From Variovorax boronicumulans (lineage in GTDB: Bacteria; Pseudomonadota; Gammaproteobacteria; Burkholderiales; Burkholderiaceae_C): a stretch of DNA of 64,000 nt. Positions 11,897 to 21,247 of this stretch are shown here, piece by piece. Location: positions 390,764 to 454,763 of the forward strand of contig NZ_JAAAFX010000009.1 of assembly GCF_019352895.1 (NCBI RefSeq), given 5' to 3'. Numbering within the stretch: the first letter of the stretch is position 1; each line of letters starts with the position of its first letter. The notes below the pieces were generated by a model. It was not told the DNA's origin. It made no database searches and saw only the letters and a program-made list of their open reading frames with translations. Made by a program: the position numbers and the translations under genes.

Positions 11897-11917
11897 GCCC
11901 CGCGCCATAAGCGGGGC
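11897..11917 (+). promoter_or_regulatory. Hairpin in the prpE leader
   Basis: A perfect 7-bp stem GCCCCGC/GCGGGGC with a 7-base loop ends about 20 bp before the prpE start and just before the TCTGGAGA ribosome-binding site. There is no T-run, so it is not a clear terminator of the upstream gene; it could instead affect prpE translation or mRNA stability. Function is not known. Confidence 0.35.
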
Positions 11918-11937
11918 GTCTCTGGAGACATACCGAC

Positions 11938-13845
11938 ATGCGTTCGTACAGCGACTTCTATCGCCGGTCCGTCGACGACAGCGAGGCCTTCTGGGCCGAG
12001 CAGGCCCGGCTGATCGACTGGCAGACCCCACCGCAGCAGATCCTCGACGCCAGCCATCCGCCCTTCGCGCGCTGGTTCGTGGGCGGCACCACCAACCTGT
12101 GCCACAACGCGATCGACCGCCACCTCGACGCGCGCGGCGACCAGCCGGCGTTGATCTGCGTCTCGACCGAGACCGGGCTGGAGCGCAGCTACAGCTTCCG
12201 CGAACTGCACGCCGAGGTGCAGTGCACGGCCGCCAGCCTGCTCGCGCTGGGCGTGAAGCGCGGCGACCGCGTGCTGATCTACATGCCCATGATCGCGGAG
12301 GCCACCTTCGCGATGCTGGCCTGCGCGCGCATCGGCGCGGTCCATTGCGTGGTGTTCGGCGGCTTCGCCAGCGGCTCGCTGGCCTCGCGCATCGAGGATG
12401 CCGAGCCGACCGTGATCGTGAGCGCCGACGCGGGCTCGCGCGGCGGCAAGGTACTGGCGTACAAGCCGCTGCTCGACGAGGCGATCCGGCTGTCGAAGCA
12501 CAAGCCCGCGGCCGTGCTGCTGGCCGACCGCGGCCTCGCGCCGATGGATCGGGTGGCCGGCCGCGACCACCTGATGCGCGATCTCGCCGCACAGCACCGC
12601 GGCGCGGTCGTGCCCTGCGCCTGGCTCGAGTCGACCGAGATCAGCTACACCATCTACACCAGCGGCACCACCGGCAAGCCCAAGGGCGTGCAGCGCGACA
12701 CCGGCGGCTACGCGGTCGCGCTGGCGGCCAGCATGCCGCACATCTTCGACGCGAGGGCGGGAGAGACCTACTTCTGCACCAGCGACATCGGCTGGGTCGT
12801 GGGCCACAGCTACATCGTCTACGGCCCGCTGATCGCGGGCATGGCCACCATCCTCTACGAAGGCCTGCCGACCCAGGGCCTGGACCGCCAGCCCGACGGC
12901 GGCATCTGGTGGCAGCTGGTCGAGAAATACAAGGTGACGGTGATGTTCAGCGCGCCGACCGCGGTGCGCGTGCTCAAGAAGCAGGACCCGGCGCTGCTCA
13001 AGAAATACGACCTGTCGAGCCTGCGCGCGCTGTTCCTGGCCGGCGAGCCGCTCGACGAGCCCACCGGGCGCTGGATCGGCGAGGGCCTGGGCGTGCCGAT
13101 CATCGACAACTACTGGCAGACCGAATCCGGCTGGCCGATCATCACCATCGCCAACGGCGTCGAGAAGAAGCCGGGCAAGCTGGGCAGCCCGGGCGTGCCC
13201 ATGTACGGCTGGCGGGTGAAGATCCTCGACGAGTCGACCGGCGAGGAACTGAGCGCGCTCAACGAGAAGGGCGTGGTCGTGATCGAGGGACCGACGCCGC
13301 CCGGCTTCATGCAGACCATCTGGCGCGACGACGCGCGCTTCGTCAACACCTACTGGAAGAGCGTGCCCGGAAAAATGGTCTATTCGACCTTCGACTGGGG
13401 CATCCGCGACGCCGACGGCTACTTCTTCATCCTCGGGCGGACCGACGACGTGATCAACGTCGCGGGCCACCGGCTCGGCACGCGCGAGATCGAGGAGGTG
13501 ATCTCGGGCCATGCCAACGTCGCCGAAGTGGCGGTGGTCGGCGTGGCGGACGCGCTCAAGGGGCAGGTCGCGGTGGCTTTCGTTGTGCCGCGCAATGCGG
13601 ACGGCGTCGAAGGGGCGGGCGCCCTGGCGCTCGAGGGCGAGATCATGCGGCGCGTGGCCGATCAGCTGGGGGCGCTCGGCCGCCCGTCACGCGTGCACTT
13701 CGTGACGGGCCTGCCCAAGACGCGCAGCGGCAAATTGCTGCGGCGCGCCATCCAGGCGATCTGCGAAGGGCGCGATGCGGGCGACCTCACGACCATGGAC
13801 GATCCCGCCACGCTGCAGCGCATCCGTCAACTGCTCTGGCCTTAG
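11938..13845 (+). CDS. prpE: Propionate-CoA ligase
   Basis: 635 residues of the ANL adenylate-forming superfamily, acetyl-CoA synthetase branch. It activates propionate to propionyl-CoA with ATP. The P-loop is YTSGTTGKPKG, directly followed by the VQRDTGGYAVAL stretch that distinguishes PrpE from Acs. Further motifs are DNYWQTESGWP, the hinge GRTDDVINVAGHRLGTREIEE, and the acetylatable/catalytic Lys in PKTRSGKLLRR near the C-terminus. It is not next to the methylcitrate genes prpBCD in this window, so it stands as a solo gene upstream of the odh operon. Confidence 0.93.
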   Translation: MRSYSDFYRRSVDDSEAFWAEQARLIDWQTPPQQILDASHPPFARWFVGGTTNLCHNAIDRHLDARGDQPALICVSTETGLERSYSFRELHAEVQCTAASLLALGVKRGDRVLIYMPMIAEATFAMLACARIGAVHCVVFGGFASGSLASRIEDAEPTVIVSADAGSRGGKVLAYKPLLDEAIRLSKHKPAAVLLADRGLAPMDRVAGRDHLMRDLAAQHRGAVVPCAWLESTEISYTIYTSGTTGKPKGVQRDTGGYAVALAASMPHIFDARAGETYFCTSDIGWVVGHSYIVYGPLIAGMATILYEGLPTQGLDRQPDGGIWWQLVEKYKVTVMFSAPTAVRVLKKQDPALLKKYDLSSLRALFLAGEPLDEPTGRWIGEGLGVPIIDNYWQTESGWPIITIANGVEKKPGKLGSPGVPMYGWRVKILDESTGEELSALNEKGVVVIEGPTPPGFMQTIWRDDARFVNTYWKSVPGKMVYSTFDWGIRDADGYFFILGRTDDVINVAGHRLGTREIEEVISGHANVAEVAVVGVADALKGQVAVAFVVPRNADGVEGAGALALEGEIMRRVADQLGALGRPSRVHFVTGLPKTRSGKLLRRAIQAICEGRDAGDLTTMDDPATLQRIRQLLWP

Positions 13846-14009
13846 GGTTGCTTGGGCCCGTCGGCTGTCACAAGGCTGACGTGGCACAATGCCAAGGTAC
13901 TCAGGCCCTTCCCTAGCCACAGTCGCATCCGCCAATCGGTTCAGCCGTGTAGCGGAAGGTTTCTTAAACCAGCTAATGCTTCCTTCAGGGGAGCGAAAGT
14001 CAGCGGAAT

Positions 14010-16886
14010 ATGAGCGATTCCTCGACGTCCAACGTCTACCAAGCCTATCAAGGCAACACCTACCTCTTCGGCGGCAACGCGCCCTATGTCGAGGAGATGT
14101 ACGAAAACTACCTCGCCAACCCCGGCAGCGTGCCCGACAACTGGCGCTCCTACTTCGACGCGCTGCAGCATGTGCCGGCCGCCGATGGCAGCAGCGCCCG
14201 CGACGTGGCGCACCAGCCCGTCATCAACGCTTTTGCCGAACGCGCCAAGCAGGGCACGACCAAGGTCGTGCACGCCAGCGGCGCCGATTCCGAGCTGGGC
14301 CGCCAGCGCACCGCCGTCCAGCAGCTGATCGCCGCCTACCGCAATGTCGGCGCGCGCTGGGCCGACCTGGACCCGCTCAAGCGCACCGAGCGTCCCGCCA
14401 TCCCCGAACTCGAGCCCTCGTTCTACGGCCTGCGCGATGCCGACCTCGAGACCGTGTTCAACACGAGCAACACCTTCTTCGGCAAGGACACCATGTCCTT
14501 GCGCGACCTGCTCAACGCGCTCAACGAAACGTACTGCGGCACCATCGGCGCCGAGTACATGTACACCACCGACCAGAACCACAAGCGCTGGTGGCAGCAG
14601 AAGCTCGAGAGCGCCCGGACCAATCCGAAGCTCAATGCGGACCAGAAGAAGCACGTGCTCGAACGCCTGACGGCCGCCGAAGGCCTCGAGCGCTTCCTGC
14701 ACACCAAGTACGTCGGTCAGAAGCGTTTCTCGCTCGAAGGCGGCGAGAGCTTCATCGTCTCGATGGACGAGCTGATCCAGGAAGCCGGCGCCAAGGGCGT
14801 GCAGGAAATCGTGATCGGCATGGCCCACCGCGGCCGCCTCAACGTGCTGGTCAACTCGCTGGGCAAGATGCCGGCCGACCTGTTCGCCGAGTTCGACCAC
14901 ACCGCGCCTGAAGACCTGCCCAGCGGCGACGTCAAGTACCACCAGGGCTTCAGCTCCGACGTGACCACGCGCGGCGGTCCGGTGCACCTGAGCCTGGCGT
15001 TCAACCCGTCCCATCTCGAGATCGTGAACCCGGTGGTCGAAGGCTCGGTGCGCGCCCGCATGGACCGCCGCGGCGATCCGCTGGGCAAGCAGGTGCTGCC
15101 GATCATCGTGCACGGCGACGCGGCCTTCGCCGGCCAGGGCGTCGTGATGGAAACGCTGGCGCTGGCCGAAACCCGTGGCTATTCCACGGGCGGCACGGTG
15201 CACATCGTGATCAACAACCAGATCGGCTTCACCACCAGCGACCCGCGCGACAGCCGCTCGACGCTGTACTGCTCGGACATCGTCAAGATGATCGAAGCCC
15301 CGGTGCTGCACGTGAACGGCGACGACCCGGAAGCCGTGGTGCTCGCCACCCAGCTCGCACTGGACTTCCGCATGGAGTTCCAGAAGGACGTGGTGGTCGA
15401 CATCATCTGCTTCCGCAAGCTGGGCCACAACGAGCAGGACACGCCTTCGCTGACCCAGCCGCTGATGTACAAGAAGATCGCGGCCCATCCCGGCACGCGC
15501 AAGCTGTACGCCGACAAGCTGGCTGCCCAGGGCCTGGGCGAGACGCTCGGCGACGACATGGTCAAGGCGCAGCGCGCGGCCTTCGATGCCGGCAAGAACA
15601 CCTCGGACCCGGTGCTGACCAACTTCAAGAGCAAGTACGCGGTCGACTGGAGCCCGTTCCTGAACAAGAAGTGGACCGACGCCGGCGACACCGCCATCCC
15701 GACTTCCGAGTGGAAGCGGCTGGCCGAGCGCGTGACCTTCGTGCCCGAAGGCTTCACCGTGCATCCGCTGGTGAAGAAGGTGCTCGACGACCGCGCCGCC
15801 ATGGGCCGCGGCGACGTCAACGTCGACTGGGGCATGGGCGAGCACATGGCTTACGCCTCGCTGGTGGCCAGCGGCTACCCGGTGCGCCTGTCGGGTGAAG
15901 ACTCGGGCCGCGGCACGTTCACGCACCGCCATGCGGTGCTGCACGACCAGAACCGCGAGAAGTTCGACACCGGCACCTACACGCCGCTGCAGAACGTGGC
16001 CGACAACCAGGCCCCGTTCGTCGTCATCGACTCGATCCTGTCCGAAGAGGCCGTGCTGGCCTTCGAATACGGCTACGCCTCGAACGACCCGAACACGCTG
16101 GTGATCTGGGAAGCCCAGTTCGGCGACTTCGTCAACGGTGCGCAGGTCGTGATCGACCAGTTCATCGCTTCGGGCGAAGTGAAATGGGGCCGCGTCAACG
16201 GCCTGACGCTGATGCTGCCGCACGGCTACGAAGGCCAGGGCCCCGAGCACAGCTCGGCACGCCTGGAGCGCTTCATGCAGCTGTCGGCCGACACCAACAT
16301 GCAGGTCGTGCAGCCGACCACGGCCAGCCAGATCTTCCACATCCTGCGTCGCCAGATGGTGCGCAACCTGCGCAAGCCGCTGATCATCCTCACGCCCAAG
16401 TCGCTGTTGCGCAACAAGGACGCGACCTCGCCGATCTCCGAGTTCACCAAGGGTGCGTTCCAGACGGTCATCCCCGACCACAAGGAACTCAAGGCCGACA
16501 AGGTCAAGCGCCTGGTGGCCTGCTCGGGCAAGGTCTACTACGACCTGGTGAAGAAGCGCGAAGAACGCGGGCAGGACGACACGGCGATCATCCGCGTCGA
16601 ACAGCTCTATCCGTTCCCGCACAAGGCTTTCGCCGCCGAGATCAAGAAGTACCCGAACCTGGCCGACGTGGTCTGGTGCCAGGACGAACCGCAGAACCAG
16701 GGCGCCTGGTTCTTCGTGCAGCACTACATCCACGAGAACATGGTCGACGGCCAGAAGCTCGGCTACTCGGGTCGTGCCGCTTCCGCTTCGCCCGCGGTCG
16801 GCTACTCGCACCTCCACCAGGAGCAGCAGAAGGCCCTGGTCGAAGGCGCGTTCGGCAAGCTCAAGGGTTTTGTCCTCACGAAGTGA
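14010..16886 (+). CDS. odhA: 2-oxoglutarate dehydrogenase E1 component
   Basis: The 958-residue ThDP enzyme decarboxylates 2-oxoglutarate in the TCA cycle and succinylates the lipoyl group of OdhB. The N-terminus (YLFGGNAPYVEEMYENY) is the E2-docking helix, followed by IGMAHRGRLNVLVN, HGDAAFAGQGVVME, NNQIGFTTSDPRD and, in the C-terminal transketolase half, GEDSGRGTFTHRHAV and LMLPHGYEGQGPEHSSAR. Length fits the family (about 930-960). A GGGGAGCGAAAG region precedes the ATG. It opens the odh operon and is also known as sucA. Confidence 0.98.
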   Translation: MSDSSTSNVYQAYQGNTYLFGGNAPYVEEMYENYLANPGSVPDNWRSYFDALQHVPAADGSSARDVAHQPVINAFAERAKQGTTKVVHASGADSELGRQRTAVQQLIAAYRNVGARWADLDPLKRTERPAIPELEPSFYGLRDADLETVFNTSNTFFGKDTMSLRDLLNALNETYCGTIGAEYMYTTDQNHKRWWQQKLESARTNPKLNADQKKHVLERLTAAEGLERFLHTKYVGQKRFSLEGGESFIVSMDELIQEAGAKGVQEIVIGMAHRGRLNVLVNSLGKMPADLFAEFDHTAPEDLPSGDVKYHQGFSSDVTTRGGPVHLSLAFNPSHLEIVNPVVEGSVRARMDRRGDPLGKQVLPIIVHGDAAFAGQGVVMETLALAETRGYSTGGTVHIVINNQIGFTTSDPRDSRSTLYCSDIVKMIEAPVLHVNGDDPEAVVLATQLALDFRMEFQKDVVVDIICFRKLGHNEQDTPSLTQPLMYKKIAAHPGTRKLYADKLAAQGLGETLGDDMVKAQRAAFDAGKNTSDPVLTNFKSKYAVDWSPFLNKKWTDAGDTAIPTSEWKRLAERVTFVPEGFTVHPLVKKVLDDRAAMGRGDVNVDWGMGEHMAYASLVASGYPVRLSGEDSGRGTFTHRHAVLHDQNREKFDTGTYTPLQNVADNQAPFVVIDSILSEEAVLAFEYGYASNDPNTLVIWEAQFGDFVNGAQVVIDQFIASGEVKWGRVNGLTLMLPHGYEGQGPEHSSARLERFMQLSADTNMQVVQPTTASQIFHILRRQMVRNLRKPLIILTPKSLLRNKDATSPISEFTKGAFQTVIPDHKELKADKVKRLVACSGKVYYDLVKKREERGQDDTAIIRVEQLYPFPHKAFAAEIKKYPNLADVVWCQDEPQNQGAWFFVQHYIHENMVDGQKLGYSGRAASASPAVGYSHLHQEQQKALVEGAFGKLKGFVLTK

Positions 16887-16940
16887 GCGAGCTCCTTCTT
16901 ATCCATCCCACAAAAAGTACAAGTCGGAGCACTCTCCAAA

Positions 16941-18206
16941 ATGTCTATCGTTGAAGTCAAAGTCCCCCAGTTGTCCGAATCCGTGGCCGAGGCCACCATG
17001 CTCACCTGGAAGAAGAAGCCAGGCGACGCCATCGCCATCGATGAAATCCTGATCGAGATCGAGACCGACAAGGTCGTGCTCGAGGTGCCCGCACCTGCCG
17101 CCGGCGTGCTGGCCGAAATCGTCCAGGGCGACGGCGCGACCGTCGTGGCCGATCAGCTGATCGCCAAGATCGACACCGACGGCAAGGCCGCTGCGGCTGC
17201 GCCCGCCGCCGCAGCCGCACCTGTACCCGCCGCGGCCCCCGCGCCGGCGCAAGCCGCTGCCGCCGCCACCGGCGGCGCCAAGTCCGACGTTGCCATGCCC
17301 GCCGCTGCCAAGCTGCTGGCCGACAACAACCTGAAGACCAGCGATGTGGCGGGCTCGGGCAAGGACGGCCGCGTGACCAAGGGCGACGTGCTCGGCGCCG
17401 TGGCCTCGGGCACGACCGCCAAGGCGCCGGCCGCTGCGCCCGCACCGGCCGCCAAGCCGCTGCTGCAGCAGGTCGCCGCACCCGCGAGCCCGAAGGATCT
17501 GGGCGAGCGCCCCGAGCAGCGCGTGCCGATGAGCCGCCTGCGCGCGCGCATCGCCGAGCGTCTGCTGCAGTCGCAGTCGACCAACGCCATCCTGACCACC
17601 TTCAACGAAGTGAACATGGCCCCGGTCATGGACATGCGCAAGAAGTTCCAGGACGCGTTCACCAAGGAACACGGCGTGAAGATCGGCTTCATGAGCTTCT
17701 TCGTGAAGGCCGCGGTGCATGCGCTCAAGAAGTACCCGGTGATCAACGCCTCGGTCGACGGCAACGACATCGTCTACCACGGCTACTTCGACATCGGCAT
17801 CGCGGTGGGTTCGCCGCGCGGCCTGGTGGTGCCGATCCTGCGCAACGCCGACCAGATGAGCTTTGCCGAGATCGAGAAGAAGATCGCCGAATTCGGCCAG
17901 AAGGCCAAGGACGGCAAGCTGGGCATCGAAGAGATGACCGGCGGCACCTTCTCCATCAGCAATGGCGGCACCTTCGGCTCGATGCTGTCGACGCCCATCA
18001 TCAACCCGCCGCAGTCGGCCATCCTGGGCGTGCACGCGACCAAGGACCGCGCGGTGGTGGAGAACGGCCAGATCGTGATCCGTCCGATGAACTACCTGGC
18101 GATGAGCTACGACCACCGCATCATCGACGGCCGCGAAGCCGTGCTGGGCCTGGTCGCGATGAAGGAAGCGCTGGAAGATCCTTCGCGCCTGCTGTTCGAC
18201 ATTTAA
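16941..18206 (+). CDS. odhB: 2-oxoglutarate dehydrogenase E2, dihydrolipoyl succinyltransferase
   Basis: 421 residues: one lipoyl domain (ETDKVVLEV, lipoyl Lys near residue 43), an Ala/Pro linker, the peripheral subunit-binding domain (AKLLADNNLKTSDVAGSGKDGRV in two adjoining pieces, about 116-145), and the catalytic domain with SYDHRIIDGREAV close to the end. It transfers succinyl from lipoyl-Lys to CoA. It lies 54 bp after odhA with CGGAG upstream of the ATG. The single lipoyl domain and ETDK rather than ESDK motif separate it from the AceF at 3695. Confidence 0.97.
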   Translation: MSIVEVKVPQLSESVAEATMLTWKKKPGDAIAIDEILIEIETDKVVLEVPAPAAGVLAEIVQGDGATVVADQLIAKIDTDGKAAAAAPAAAAAPVPAAAPAPAQAAAAATGGAKSDVAMPAAAKLLADNNLKTSDVAGSGKDGRVTKGDVLGAVASGTTAKAPAAAPAPAAKPLLQQVAAPASPKDLGERPEQRVPMSRLRARIAERLLQSQSTNAILTTFNEVNMAPVMDMRKKFQDAFTKEHGVKIGFMSFFVKAAVHALKKYPVINASVDGNDIVYHGYFDIGIAVGSPRGLVVPILRNADQMSFAEIEKKIAEFGQKAKDGKLGIEEMTGGTFSISNGGTFGSMLSTPIINPPQSAILGVHATKDRAVVENGQIVIRPMNYLAMSYDHRIIDGREAVLGLVAMKEALEDPSRLLFDI

Positions 18207-18221
18207 TTTATCGCGAACGCA

Positions 18222-18722
18222 ATGCGCCGCCTGGCCGTCGTCATGCTTTGCGCGATCGGCGCCTCGGCCTCGGCCGGGGCGGCGGAGCGCGATGCGTGGA
18301 GCGGCCTCTACCGGCATGAATGGGTGGCCGACACCCAGGCCGCGCGCGAGCGCCCGGGGGCCGGGCCGTCGCAGCTGACGATCGCCCGTGCGCCCGATGC
18401 CGACCCCGCCAGGCTGGCCGAGCGCTACCAGGCGGACCTGGCCCGATGGACCCTGGCCGATGGTAGCGGCGGCGGCGAGAAGAGCGAGCCGCTGCGCCGC
18501 TTTCTGCCGCGTGACTACGGCGAGTGGGGCTGGACGGCCCTGCACGAGGCCGGCCGCATGGAATGCCTGGACGGCGGCCATCTCTTCATCTGCAAGACCG
18601 CACCCGACACCACGGTCGCCTTCGGCCCCGAAGGCCCCAGGCAGGAGACCCTGCGTGTCAAGACGGGTGTCTTTGGAATCGCCCTCCATGCGGGCGCATT
18701 CGAACTCAAGAAACTGGACTGA
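18222..18722 (+). CDS. Uncharacterised secreted protein inside the odh operon
   Basis: 166 residues, function not recognised. It starts with a Sec signal peptide (MRRLAVVMLCAIGASASAGAA), so the mature part should be periplasmic. The mature protein has only two cysteines, C115 and C124, flanking a LDGGHLFI turn, a possible disulfide, and a C-terminal VKTGVFGIALHAGAF strand-like stretch. It sits 15 bp after odhB and 3 bp before lpd, so it is co-transcribed with cytoplasmic dehydrogenase subunits. Codon use looks like that of its neighbours. The context says little about its job; envelope monitoring or mere co-residence are both possible. Confidence 0.8.
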   Translation: MRRLAVVMLCAIGASASAGAAERDAWSGLYRHEWVADTQAARERPGAGPSQLTIARAPDADPARLAERYQADLARWTLADGSGGGEKSEPLRRFLPRDYGEWGWTALHEAGRMECLDGGHLFICKTAPDTTVAFGPEGPRQETLRVKTGVFGIALHAGAFELKKLD

Positions 18723-18725
18723 AAC

Positions 18726-20153
18726 ATGAGCAAGCAATTCGACGTCATCGTCATCGGTGGTGGCCCCGGCGGCTACATCGCCGCGATCCGTGCGGCCCAA
18801 CTGGGCTTCAACGTGGCCTGTGTCGACGAGTGGAAAAACGCCAAGGGCGGCCCCGCACTGGGCGGCACCTGCACCAACGTCGGCTGCATCCCCTCGAAGG
18901 CGCTGCTGCAGTCGTCCGAGCACTACGAGCATGCCGGCAAGCACTTTGCCGACCATGGCATCAACGTCAAGGGCCTGGAACTCGACCTCGGCAAGATGCT
19001 GGCCCGCAAGGACCAGGTCGTGAAGCAGAACAACGACGGCATCACCTACCTGTTCAAGAAGAACAAGATCACGTCCTTCCATGGCCGTGCGTCCTTCGTG
19101 AAGGCCGCCGACGGCGGCTACGAGATCAAGGTGACCGGCGCGGCCGAAGAATCCATCGTCGGCAAGCACATCGTCGTGGCCACGGGCTCCAACGCCCGCG
19201 CGCTGCCCGGCACGCCTTTCGATGAAGAGAACATCCTGTCGAACGACGGCGCGCTGCGCGTCGGCGACGTGCCGAAGAAGCTCGCGCTGATCGGCTCGGG
19301 CGTGATCGGCCTGGAAATGGGCTCGGTCTGGCGCCGTCTGGGCGCTGAAGTCACGGTGCTCGAAGGTCTGCCGACCTTCCTGGGCGCGGTCGACGAGCAG
19401 ATCGCCAAGGAAGCCAAGAAGGCCTTCGACAAGCAGGGCCTGAAGATCGAACTCGGCGTCAAGGTCGGCGAGATCAAGTCGGACAAGAAGGGCGTCAAGG
19501 TCGCCTACACCAACGCCAAGGGCGAAGCGGTGTCGCTCGACGTCGACAAGCTGATCGTCTCGATCGGCCGCGTGCCCAACACCATCGGCCTGAACGCCGA
19601 AGCCGTGGGCCTGGCGCTCGACGAGCGCGGCGCGATCAACGTGGACGACGAGTGCAAGACCAACCTGCCCAACGTCTGGGCGATCGGCGACGTGGTGCGC
19701 GGCCCGATGCTGGCGCACAAGGCGGAAGAAGAGGGCGTGGCCGTGGCCGAGCGCATCGCGGGCCAGCATGGGCACGTCAACTTCAACACCATCCCCTGGG
19801 TCATCTACACCTCGCCCGAGATCGCATGGGTGGGCCAGACCGAGCAGCAGCTCAAGGCCTCGGGCCGCGCCTACAAGGCCGGCACCTTCCCCTTCCTGGC
19901 CAACGGCCGCGCGCGCGCGCTGGGTGACACGACCGGCATGGTCAAGTTCCTGGCCGATGCCACCACCGACGAGATCCTCGGCGTGCACATGGTCGGCCCG
20001 CAGGTCAGCGAGCTGATCTCCGAAGCCGTGGTGGCGATGGAGTTCAAGGCCAGCGCCGAAGACATCGCCCGCATCTGCCACGCCCACCCGTCGCTCTCCG
20101 AAGCGACCAAGGAAGCGGCACTGGCGGTCGACAAGCGCACGCTGAACTTTTGA
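18726..20153 (+). CDS. lpdA: Dihydrolipoamide dehydrogenase (OGDH E3)
   Basis: 475 residues, the normal size for E3, with no lipoyl domain. FAD-binding VIGGGPGGYIAAIRAAQ, redox disulfide CTNVGC, NAD-binding GSGVIGLEMGSV, FAD-binding AIGDVVRGPMLAHKAEEEG, and the terminal His-Glu pair in CHAHPSLSEATKEA are all present. It regenerates lipoyl groups of OdhB and possibly of glycine cleavage. This is the second lpd gene in the window; the other is fused to a lipoyl domain in the PDH operon. Its stop codon overlaps the start of zapE by four bases. Confidence 0.97.
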   Translation: MSKQFDVIVIGGGPGGYIAAIRAAQLGFNVACVDEWKNAKGGPALGGTCTNVGCIPSKALLQSSEHYEHAGKHFADHGINVKGLELDLGKMLARKDQVVKQNNDGITYLFKKNKITSFHGRASFVKAADGGYEIKVTGAAEESIVGKHIVVATGSNARALPGTPFDEENILSNDGALRVGDVPKKLALIGSGVIGLEMGSVWRRLGAEVTVLEGLPTFLGAVDEQIAKEAKKAFDKQGLKIELGVKVGEIKSDKKGVKVAYTNAKGEAVSLDVDKLIVSIGRVPNTIGLNAEAVGLALDERGAINVDDECKTNLPNVWAIGDVVRGPMLAHKAEEEGVAVAERIAGQHGHVNFNTIPWVIYTSPEIAWVGQTEQQLKASGRAYKAGTFPFLANGRARALGDTTGMVKFLADATTDEILGVHMVGPQVSELISEAVVAMEFKASAEDIARICHAHPSLSEATKEAALAVDKRTLNF

Positions 20154-21247
20154 GCGTCAAGCAAGCCTACGAGGCCGAGCTCGTTGCTCGCGGCTTCCAG
20201 AGCGACCCCGCGCAACTGCGCGCGGTGGACGCGCTGGAACGCTGCGCCAGCGAGTGGGCCGATTACAAGGCGCAGCGCTCCAATGCGCTGAAGAAGCTGA
20301 TCAACCGGCCGGAAGTGCCGCGCGGCGTCTACATGTACGGCGGTGTCGGACGCGGCAAGAGCTTCCTGATGGATTGCTTCTTCAACGCCGTGCCGATCAA
20401 GCGCAAGACGCGGCTGCACTTCCATGAGTTCATGCGCGAGGTGCACCGCGAGCTGGCCGACCTGCAGGGCACGGTCAACCCGCTCGACGAACTCGGCCGG
20501 CGCATGGCAAAGCGCTTCAAGCTGATCTGCTTCGACGAGTTCCATGTCGCGGACATCACCGACGCCATGATCCTGCACCGGCTGCTGGCCGCGCTGTTCG
20601 ACAGCGGCGTGGGCTTTGTGACCACCTCCAATTTCAAGCCCGACGACCTGTACCCGGATGGCCTGCACCGCGACCGCATCCTGCCCGCGATCGCGCTGCT
20701 CAACGAGAAGCTCGAAGTGATCAGCGTGGACAACGGTACCGACTACCGGCACCGCACGCTGGAGCAGCTGCGGCTCTATCTCACGCCCAACGGCCCCGAG
20801 GCCGACGCGGAGATGACGCAGGCCTTCGACCGGCTGGCCGAGTCCGCCGACGAAGACCCGGTGCTGCACATCGAGGCGCGCGAGATCCGGGCGCGCCGCA
20901 AGGCGGGCGGCGTGGTCTGGTTCGATTTCCGGACCCTGTGCGGCGGCCCGCGCTCGCAGAACGACTACCTCGAGATCGCGACCCAGTTCCACACGGTGCT
21001 GCTGTCCGATGTGCCGCAGATGACGGTCGCGCGGGCCTCTGAAGCACGCCGTTTCACCTGGTTGGTCGACGTGTTCTACGATCGACGGGTCAAGTTCATC
21101 CTGTCGGCGGCCGTGGAGCCGGAGGCGTTGTACACCGAGGGGCCGCTGGCCCACGAGTTTCCACGCACCGTGTCCCGGCTCACCGAGATGCACTCCGCTG
21201 AATTCCTTGCGCTCGAAAGGCGCGTGGTGGACACCCGACTCACATGA
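20150..21247 (+). CDS. zapE: AFG1-family ATPase / cell division protein ZapE
   Basis: 365 residues of an AAA-type ATPase. Walker A is GGVGRGKS, Walker B is LICFDEFHV, and the sensor-like TTSNFKPDDLYPDGLHRDR segment is characteristic of the AFG1/ZapE family. ZapE acts at the division ring in E. coli; mitochondrial AFG1 relatives help respiratory-chain protein turnover. The start is a TTG (20150) that overlaps the lpd stop as TTGA, giving MSVKQAYEAELVARGFQ; no ATG exists nearby that keeps this conserved N-terminus. Translational coupling to lpd is likely. Confidence 0.93.
   Translation: MSVKQAYEAELVARGFQSDPAQLRAVDALERCASEWADYKAQRSNALKKLINRPEVPRGVYMYGGVGRGKSFLMDCFFNAVPIKRKTRLHFHEFMREVHRELADLQGTVNPLDELGRRMAKRFKLICFDEFHVADITDAMILHRLLAALFDSGVGFVTTSNFKPDDLYPDGLHRDRILPAIALLNEKLEVISVDNGTDYRHRTLEQLRLYLTPNGPEADAEMTQAFDRLAESADEDPVLHIEAREIRARRKAGGVVWFDFRTLCGGPRSQNDYLEIATQFHTVLLSDVPQMTVARASEARRFTWLVDVFYDRRVKFILSAAVEPEALYTEGPLAHEFPRTVSRLTEMHSAEFLALERRVVDTRLT

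Noticed and set aside
13882..13894. TGGCA-CAA-TGCCA repeat with a TGGCAC that resembles a sigma-54 -24 box upstream of odhA
   Set aside because: No TTGC element follows at the -12 distance, so a sigma-54 promoter is not supported; a chance repeat is as likely.
16899..20087. 1062-codon open frame antisense to odhB, the unknown gene and lpd
   Set aside because: It crosses three well-supported genes and reads as low-complexity Arg/Ala/Val/His-rich sequence, typical of a shadow frame.
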